Source: Omphiscola glabra
Taxonomy: Eukaryota; Mollusca; Gastropoda; Lymnaeidae
Assembly (NCBI GenBank): GCA_964017045.1
Contig: OZ024809.1
Span: 12,530,307 to 12,594,306, forward strand
Direction of reading: 5' to 3'
DNA: 64,000 nucleotides
This document shows positions 58,201 to 64,000 of the stretch, one piece after another; the first letter of the stretch is position 1, and each line of letters starts with the position of its first letter. A program made the translations under genes and the position numbers. The notes beneath the pieces were generated by a model. That model did not search any database. It was not told where the DNA came from and was given only the letters and a program-made list of their open reading frames with translations.

Positions 58201-61200
58201 ATAAACTGTTGTAAACAGAAAATTAATACATAAACCATGAGAAAATTTTAAATAAATGATGTGCTGAAAAATGGTTGAGACTTAGAGCAGTGATTGATGA
58301 GTCAGATGTTTGGCAATAAGTAAATATAAATACAACTCAGGTTCATAAAATATTCAAGCCCATACCTCTGAAAAATAAAATAGCTATCAAACATACCAAA
58401 AAATGTCAGCCACCATCCTTGAAAATTACATACAGGTCCATCTGCTATGTCTGCACTCTAAGAAAGAAAGAAGGTAAACAAATAAACATTAACATTTTGT
58501 GCATTTTAATTAAACAATGAAAGTGTAGCAAAACTAGAAGCACTTCTTTAAAACTAAGTAAACAGTCCATGAAGTGAATAGGATTTTCTCACCATTAGGT
58601 ATGCAATGCTGTCCAAAAGAGCTGCGATACTGAGGTACAAAATCAAACGCTGAAATAGAAATGGAACATAAATATCATGAACTATAGGTGGGTCTGATGG
58701 TGGATTATTATTTTTTGTTATTTGGAGAAATGTAAAATATGCTGCCTAAATTATTTACATCATTTAGAATAAATTACACCTGAGACTGATACAAAAAAAA
58801 CAATAACTTTAATTTCCTTTTATACCCCCATTTTATTTGAAATATGCATTAGCAACATTGTACCCAAGATGTGCATTACAAATAAAATCAATTTTTATTT
58901 CTGATTTCATGTAGTTAGAATGTCTTTCCAATTTTGCTCCTTTTTACCTCTCTCAGAATCACTTTCATTCAAGAATTCTTTTTACAAAGGTCAAAGTGGA
59001 AAATTAGTTGGCCAAAATGAGGCATCAAAGTTCTTGACTATTAATTTAAGGAATACATTTATGGTAGTGGATTAATGGAGATAAGTTATAGAATTATTTA
59101 CACTAAATAAAGTCTTCATATAATTCTCAATATATATATAGTTTAAAGATGAAAAGAACAGAGGAAAAGAACAAAATTGGCATTTATGAAGTGATAAAGT
59201 TAGACACAGACCAACCTGTTTCACACAGCTATTTAAATTAAGGGACATAATGGGACAATAAATAATCAAGGGCATGTGTACACCAACATTGAAAGGTGAC
59301 AAACCTGTGTGAAAACAACATATCTCTTAAACAACCAGATTATGGCTATCATAAACAAGCTGAAACAATATAAGAAACAGGTGTAAATAATACAACATTT
59401 AACTAACAATAAGGCATTTAACAGTTGTTATAACATCCCATGACCACCCCCCCCCCCCAACCAAATCACTTTTATCCACCTGGAGTGGATCCCCAATCGT
59501 GATGATGATGCCCTGATTGAGTTATGTGCGATATAACTATTATTTGATTCCCTTGGACTTAATATGTCATCATCACTGTTTGTTTTTCTGCCTCATTAAA
59601 CTAGCTAAAATTGATTTGGTGTAAAATAATTACTTTTGACTTTATGCTTAATTAAAATGAAAAAAAAAAATTTTTGGGTTACCAACTTTAACTTTATGGT
59701 AATTTATATACAGGAGACAAAAATTATGTTAAAATGTAAATTGACTCAAAAAACGTTGTTGGTCAATTGAAGTTAGCGAATTAACTAAATGATTTACAGT
59801 GTCTTTTCCTAACATATGCAACAATAATAAATCTGTTACTGTTCTTATGTTGAAATCTAAATGGAATGACTTGAAATAACTTACCATCCTATAAATGAGA
59901 ATGCTCCCGATGCTTTCCTTAAACCTATCAAAACATCCTGCAAGTAGAATGATAAAAGCTTTTAACACAAGGTGTTTTCTTTGGAAAATAAAATTTAGTC
60001 TATCCCAAAACACAGATATATATATGGTAATAACAAAATTTAAGGATCCACTACTGAATGCACAAAAGAGGAAGTGAAATAAGTTTCCTTGTTCTTGGAA
60101 TGATATTTAATTAAATAATAATAAATATTTGTTATTTTTGTATTGTAATAATAATATCAGACCTGTTTACCCTCAAACTCTTAAAATTGTACAATAACAT
60201 CACAAAATAGTTCAATACATTATTTTAATGGTAAAAAAAAAAAAAAATACAGTATATATCATTTATACACCTCAAAATCGTACATTGTACGCCAAAATCG
60301 TAAGAGTAAACAGGTCTGCAATATTGACAAGTAACAGCAAATGAATAAGAGATACATTCATTTAGGAGTACCGGTAGTCAAAGGTATAGCCAGATGCCCA
60401 TAGGTGTAATAAATGTGTGTAGTACAGTATGTATAAATAAAAATAGAGCGGCTAATGAAGTTATGTTGTTACAAGAGACATTAATTAGGAAGAATTTAAC
60501 AAAAGCCAAATATTGTTGTTTTTCTTACTTTTAAGGACCATTCGTAAATAACAATATGCAAATGGGTGGGTAGCGGAGGGGGGTGTCACATTTGTGACCA
60601 TGTGTGATGAGCAGAGTCATTGTGTGACTTTTGGAGTACCCCTACCACATTTTGGTTTTGTGCTCTTTTTAAGTTGATAGCTTATACTTATATCTTTCAC
60701 ATCACAACTTTGGGCCCCTTAAAAATCCAAGGCCCCTTGCAGCAATAAGGTTACAGGGCCCATGCGATTGCTCTGGTGATTTTTTTTTAAGAATTGTGAT
60801 TTAAAAATTGTTTAAAACTTAAATAATGGTGGCCCCTTAGCCTTAGTCATAAGCCTTATTCTTATTTTAAGCTTTATATATTTTTTATTTTATTTTTTTT
60901 TGGGGGGGGGGGGGGGGGGGTCAAATTCAGGGGGGCAGTATTATAGCCCAAAAACTTACCACATCCCCCAACCCCCTAAATGAATGTATTAGTATTGAAA
61001 TTCTTTATTAAGTCTCGATCTGATACTACTCATAGTCATAGTAATAGTAATACTAATAATAATACTTAATAATTAATACTATACTAGACTTGACTAGGTA
61101 AATAAAATAGTTTTTCAACATTCTTTAATTTACATTTTAAAAAGTTTAGGCCAGACACTTAAAATTACACATGACATACTCATACAGTACAGCATTTTTT

Positions 61201-61275
61201 AATTGTATTAAATTAACTTACACATTTGTCAGGATCATTTGGAAAACTGGAACAAGTTGAGTTTAAGTCTGACAT
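49268..61275 (-). CDS. Class E (cAMP-receptor-like) seven-transmembrane receptor, complete, 14 coding exons, 336 aa
   Basis: Exons on the complement: 61275-61222, 59937-59885, 59359-59305, 58649-58593, 58457-58397, 55361-55274, 54703-54614, 54201-54166, 53596-53518, 52615-52568, 52048-51966, 51504-51428, 51177-51107, 49426-49268. All have GT/AG ends, all phases agree, and the total is 1011 nt. Start ATG gives MSDLNSTCSSFPNDPDKC, with an N-glycosylation site. TM segments are at about 26-49, 55-73, 84-112, 124-143, 168-187, 217-235 and 244-269. Cys83 at TM3 and Cys153 in the second extracellular loop form the usual disulphide pair. TM7 reads SPLHGALNAIVFG, the small-residue and NAxxFG pattern of Dictyostelium cAMP receptors and their animal relatives (Dicty_CAR family). 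Expected role: plasma-membrane G-protein-coupled receptor. No ligand can be inferred; animal members are not shown to bind cAMP. The tail is acidic. Exon 7 has tandem partial copies and a second candidate last exon lies at 35560. Confidence 0.9.
49768..49830. repeat. 30-bp direct repeat, two copies, in GPCR intron 13
   Basis: ACAAATGTGCATGTCTCTGG occurs twice in tandem. Confidence 0.85.
50438..50592. repeat. 18-bp minisatellite, about nine copies, in GPCR intron 13
   Basis: AAGTTACTCCACAGTGCT recurs. Looser related motifs (CCAAAGTGCCA) continue to about 50760. As a multiple of three, it leaves frames open on both strands. Confidence 0.85.
52661..52929. mobile_element. MULE-like fold-back element with 10-bp target duplication, GPCR intron 9
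   Basis: It begins TTACCGGAAATTTG and ends CAAATTTCCAGATACGG. TTTAAAAAGA flanks it on both sides (52651-52660, 52930-52939). Long inverted arms and the centre CACTATACTATATAG match the copies at 38.8 and 62.1 kb. It starts 46 bp beyond the acceptor side of exon 10. Confidence 0.82.
54614..54703 (-). CDS. GPCR exon 7 (TM4)
   Basis: The exon encodes LYLVICVGVPLIISCLPFIG (TM4) and then HYGPAGAW. Its acceptor TCTAATTCTAG and first half are repeated in tandem immediately upstream (54704-54985). The chosen acceptor is the one that keeps the GDHYGPAGAW loop and matches the phase of exon 6. Confidence 0.85.
54704..54985 (-). repeat. Tandem partial copies of GPCR exon 7 with its splice acceptor
   Basis: About four units of roughly 72 bp each contain CTATTCTAATTCTAG followed by GCTGCACCTGGTTATATGTG and CCCATGATC(A)A-type sequence. 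The two nearest units are in frame with the exon (24 codons: RLHLVLCVGVPMIN, then SFIPFLYSNS). Outer units have drifted and lose the frame. Confidence 0.88.
55690..57775 (+). mobile_element. Decayed RTE-like LINE (endonuclease plus reverse transcriptase) in GPCR intron 5
   Basis: Broken + strand frames follow LINE order: IGSWNVRAL, ICETSSTVN, APTNDNKEDE, MGDLNAKIG, NENGKRLADFCATN and TENQIDHICI of an AP-endonuclease. Then come FIDYEKAYESLGRQTLWKLL, GFADDVALLS (catalytic Asp-Asp pair) and FTYLGSTID, then a C-terminal GLCRRRDK-type end. Stops and frameshifts are frequent, and the middle is shortened between the endonuclease and RT. It is antisense to the receptor. The RTE/BovB-like clade is my best reading, without alignment. 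Confidence 0.85.
56020..56185. repeat. 52-bp triplication inside the LINE endonuclease region
   Basis: GTAATACAGTGCTTAGCACC occurs three times at exactly 52-bp spacing. 52 is not a multiple of three, so the triplication shifts the frame of the old endonuclease. Confidence 0.88.
57776..58396. repeat. GPCR intron 5 remainder with about 45-bp repeat
   Basis: TTGTTTGAATTCTGATAAAC and GTAAACAGAAAATTA recur three times at 58080-58235. A G-run lies at 57854. No exon was seen. Confidence 0.65.
60612..60775. mobile_element. hAT-like MITE, GPCR intron 1
   Basis: The left end CAGAGTCATTGTGTGAC and right end complement CAGAGCAATCGCATGG form inverted repeats around GGGCCCCTTAAAAATCCAAG. Flanks GTGATGAG and GTGATTTT match at five of eight positions, so a target duplication is only suggested. 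Similar interiors occur at 46.6 kb. Confidence 0.55.
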
Positions 61276-62067
61276 ATTTCAATGAATTAATGACATAGAC
61301 GTTGTAGTTGTGTTTTCAAAATTACACTCATGTATACCACAACACTAATAGAATTGTAGTACTACTATTACTAGACGAGTAGTACTAGTAGGCAGTAGGC
61401 GTGGCCGCTGGGTCTGTTTGCTTTTTCACTCAAAACTCAAACTTTGTCGCATAATGATCAATCTTGTTTTGTATTTATTATGTTATAATGGAAACAAACC
61501 ATATAAAATAACTTATTAGTATTAGAAAATAAACTCATGCTGTGTGATTGTTATGCATGGTAGTATTATTAGTTTTACTGTTACACTATCACTAATTTTA
61601 GAAATATAAACAAATCGTTTGTTGATGGATGATTGAAAGGGTCGTCACTTTACCGACATCTGAGGATCAAGAGATATTAATCTGAAACAGATCTGCAACT
61701 ACTGCTTTCGATCACTTATAAATTCCAAGTATTTTAATTTAAATAATAAATAATTAATTTTGAATTGTGTAACTTTATATCATTATGCACATTTTTAAAA
61801 TGTATTTTAATCAATTTAATGTGTGTCAAGAAAATATATTTTATTTTTATGTTTTTGGTGCCGTAAATCTGGAAAGGCTATTCAGAAACTTCCCATATTA
61901 GTTTATCGAATTTATCCTTAATAATTATTTAATAATAATCAGATAATAAGTATGGTTGTAACGCGACGTTTCAATAGGCATGCAAAATAAAATTATAGAA
62001 TTTAGCACTAATTATCTTCTTAAAAGAATGTTGCTAGAATGCATGTTTTGTCACATAACTTTTGTGG
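61276..62067. other. Upstream flank of the class E GPCR
   Basis: This stretch should hold the 5' UTR and promoter of the receptor. It is AT-rich. No clear TATA box, CpG-rich patch or upstream exon was identified. Confidence 0.35.
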
Positions 62068-62365
62068 TTACCGGAAATTTGATCGAAAGAAATTTCGTCG
62101 ACGGAAAATTGATCGACGGAAATTTGATCGAACGGAAATTTGGTCGAATCTTTTTTTCAGTTCAGACGTTAAAATTTTCGTCAAATTTCTTTTTGAACGC
62201 ACTATACTATATAGTAAAACAAAAATAATGCGTTGAAAAAGAAATTTGGCGCACAATTTTAACGTATAAACTAAAACAAAGATTCGACCAAATTTCCGTT
62301 CGATCAAATTTCCGTCGATCAATTTTCCGTCGATGAAATTTCTTTCGATCAAATTTCCGGATACG
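62068..62365. mobile_element. MULE-like fold-back element (298 bp) with 11-bp target duplication
   Basis: It begins TTACCGGAAATTTGATCG and ends CGATCAAATTTCCGGATACG. AACTTTTGTGG flanks both sides (62057-62067, 62366-62376). The arms contain repeated (G/C)GGAAATTTGATCGA and ACGGAAAATTGATCGACGG motifs, and the centre is a near palindrome ACTATACTATATAGT. This is the best-preserved of three copies. Confidence 0.85.
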
Positions 62366-64000
62366 AACTTTTGTGGATGCTATGGCGCCTTCATTGTTTT
62401 GCGGTTTATTTCTCGTAACTTATTTAAATTATTATAAAAATTATAAGACTTTCCATATGGATCAGATCAATAATGATCAGTGATATTGTGGGAGGTGGGG
62501 GTATGCAATCAGGCTTGGGTAGAAGGAAATGTGTGAAACAGGGTTGGTAAAACCTTAAAAAAAGGACGCAACAAAACGTTGTCTAGTTGCTTCCCTTTTC
62601 AGGTTTCACCATACCCATTTTCACAAATTTCCAATAGTAATCAAATATTTTAAAATCATCCTCTTACAATTGTTCTATCTTAAGTAACTTATTTCAATTG
62701 TTTTTTTAGAAAAGTTTTTGACTTTAACCAAATTTTAAATGAGTTAAAGAACACGCTTCACTTGTATAATTTAATGTAATTTACTAAAGTACAATTACAT
62801 TTAATAATTCATTTTAAGATTTTGAAACAATTATTATCTTTAGTTATTTAAATAAGGTACTTTGTTGTACTCATAGTTCAATTTTCAAAGAAGTGTCCTC
62901 CCACTTTAACCCTCTTCTGTGCAGTGCACCAAGCTCTGTGGAGCTGGAAATATACTTCAAAGGATGGCACATGAACCATTTTTATCCACATAAAAAGTTG
63001 ATTTAAAACAGAAATATAACCACGTTGTCAGACCACCATCTCACAGAAAATTTCATCACACCAATCTGATGTCCGACCATTTTGTCAAACCAATCTGATG
63101 TCAGACCATTTCATCACATTAATCTGATGTCAGAACATTTCATTACACCAATCTATTTTGTCACACCACAATCTTATGCAAATGAAACAAAATGAAAGAA
63201 TCAAATTTTAAAACTATAGTTTATTCATCAAACAAGTCAATAGTTTTGGTGACATGAATGAACAGAATAATAATAGCACTTCAAATCTTACCATTGAATG
63301 AAAGCAAGTCATAACTGATTGATTTTTAAAATACAATTTACAATCCGCATGTAGCTTAGTAATCTGCAGATTTTTCATCAGCCAAAAGACTAACTTGTCT
63401 AAAACTAAAAGGTTTGAAGCAGCCTGTCATTTCTTAATTCAATGGTATTACTGATCTTGAGCAAGGGTCAAAGGTTGATTGGAATGTCTTTTATTCTAAT
63501 ATGACTGGGCAAAAATTAACAAAGTCTTTTTCATCCTATTAGATATTATTATTATGTTATTTGATGACTTGGTTTACAGAAGACTATTAATGTAAGTCAT
63601 CGTTATATAGACAATTTCTTTTCAAAAAAGTGTCGATGCCTTTTATGAAAAAGCATCAGATTTAAAATTCTTTTACTAGTATATGTGGAGCACCAGGAGC
63701 AATATTAGGTAACATTTAGAGATATGGGGAAAAAAAATAACCCATGGCTCATGAAAGAATGCATGCATCATGGTGGTAGAATTGGGACTGAATCATTATT
63801 ACAAAAAATAAAATGCAAAATGTAGGAAACTTTGTTAGTGAAAGGAAATAACTGAAAAATCAGGAATCATAGTTGTCAAAACTTGATGATATACTGTGCT
63901 CATTGTTTTCTTATCGATCATACAATGACACATCCAGTAAAATGATAGGTGTGAACATTTTTTTTTTTGAATAGGTACCTTTAATGTTTGACATAGTATC
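62366..64000. other. No gene recognised; small repeat at 63010-63170
   Basis: Near 62556 a short AAAAAAAGGACGCAACAA segment is related to the fold-back element at 21.8 kb. About five degenerate 29-bp units with CACCAATCTGATGTCAGACC lie at 63010-63170. The rest is AT-rich with no recognised exon. Confidence 0.45.

Noticed and set aside
59729..60013. Frame reading CFDRFKESIGSILIYRM across GPCR exon 2
   Set aside because: The alternative frame DVLIGLRKASGAFSFIG fits both neighbouring exon phases and gives a TM1 segment; the longer frame would be out of phase with exons 1 and 3.

Overview
The window is animal nuclear DNA, most likely from a heterobranch gastropod such as a freshwater pond snail. 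Three observations point there. Two intron-bearing genes have clean GT/AG junctions: a vertebrate-type Toll-like receptor and a class E (cAMP-receptor-like) GPCR of a kind known from lophotrochozoans. There are SPIN-like hAT transposon copies, a family previously reported from the pond snail Lymnaea. The rest is AT-rich DNA full of non-LTR retrotransposon and hAT fragments and minisatellites. The species call is inference.

Layout. (1) 1-1829, + strand: the last coding exon of a STEAP-type metalloreductase, whose upstream exons lie off the left edge. It carries an unusual cysteine-rich and repetitive cytosolic tail. (2) 5274-11369, - strand: a complete Toll-like receptor of 944 aa in three coding exons. 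The TIR domain is split over all three. Intron 1 holds a minisatellite that includes the splice donor, and intron 2 holds a dead hAT transposase element. (3) 11.4-35.5 kb: no host gene recognised. This part holds a 3.6 kb satellite with higher-order structure, many minisatellites, LINE fragments, hAT-like elements and one SPIN copy. (4) 35.5-49 kb: an orphan terminal exon that fits as an alternative last exon of the GPCR, a 45-bp array of about 32 units, a MULE-like fold-back element, a second SPIN copy, two unidentified coding-like segments and about ten more arrays. (5) 49268-61275, - strand: a complete 14-exon, 336-aa seven-transmembrane receptor of the Dictyostelium cAMP receptor type, with a decayed RTE-like LINE in intron 5. 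(6) 61.3-64 kb: upstream flank with another fold-back element.

The three host genes do not form a pathway: one handles metal reduction, one innate immune sensing and one G-protein signalling. STEAP and TLR are convergent; TLR and GPCR are tandem on the - strand. The most distinctive feature is more than 30 short tandem arrays in 64 kb. At least two grew directly out of exon/intron boundaries: the TLR intron 1 donor, and the GPCR exon 7 acceptor together with part of TM4. This multiplies splice sites. Exons were joined by eye from splice motifs, reading phase and family resemblance; no transcript or database evidence was available.
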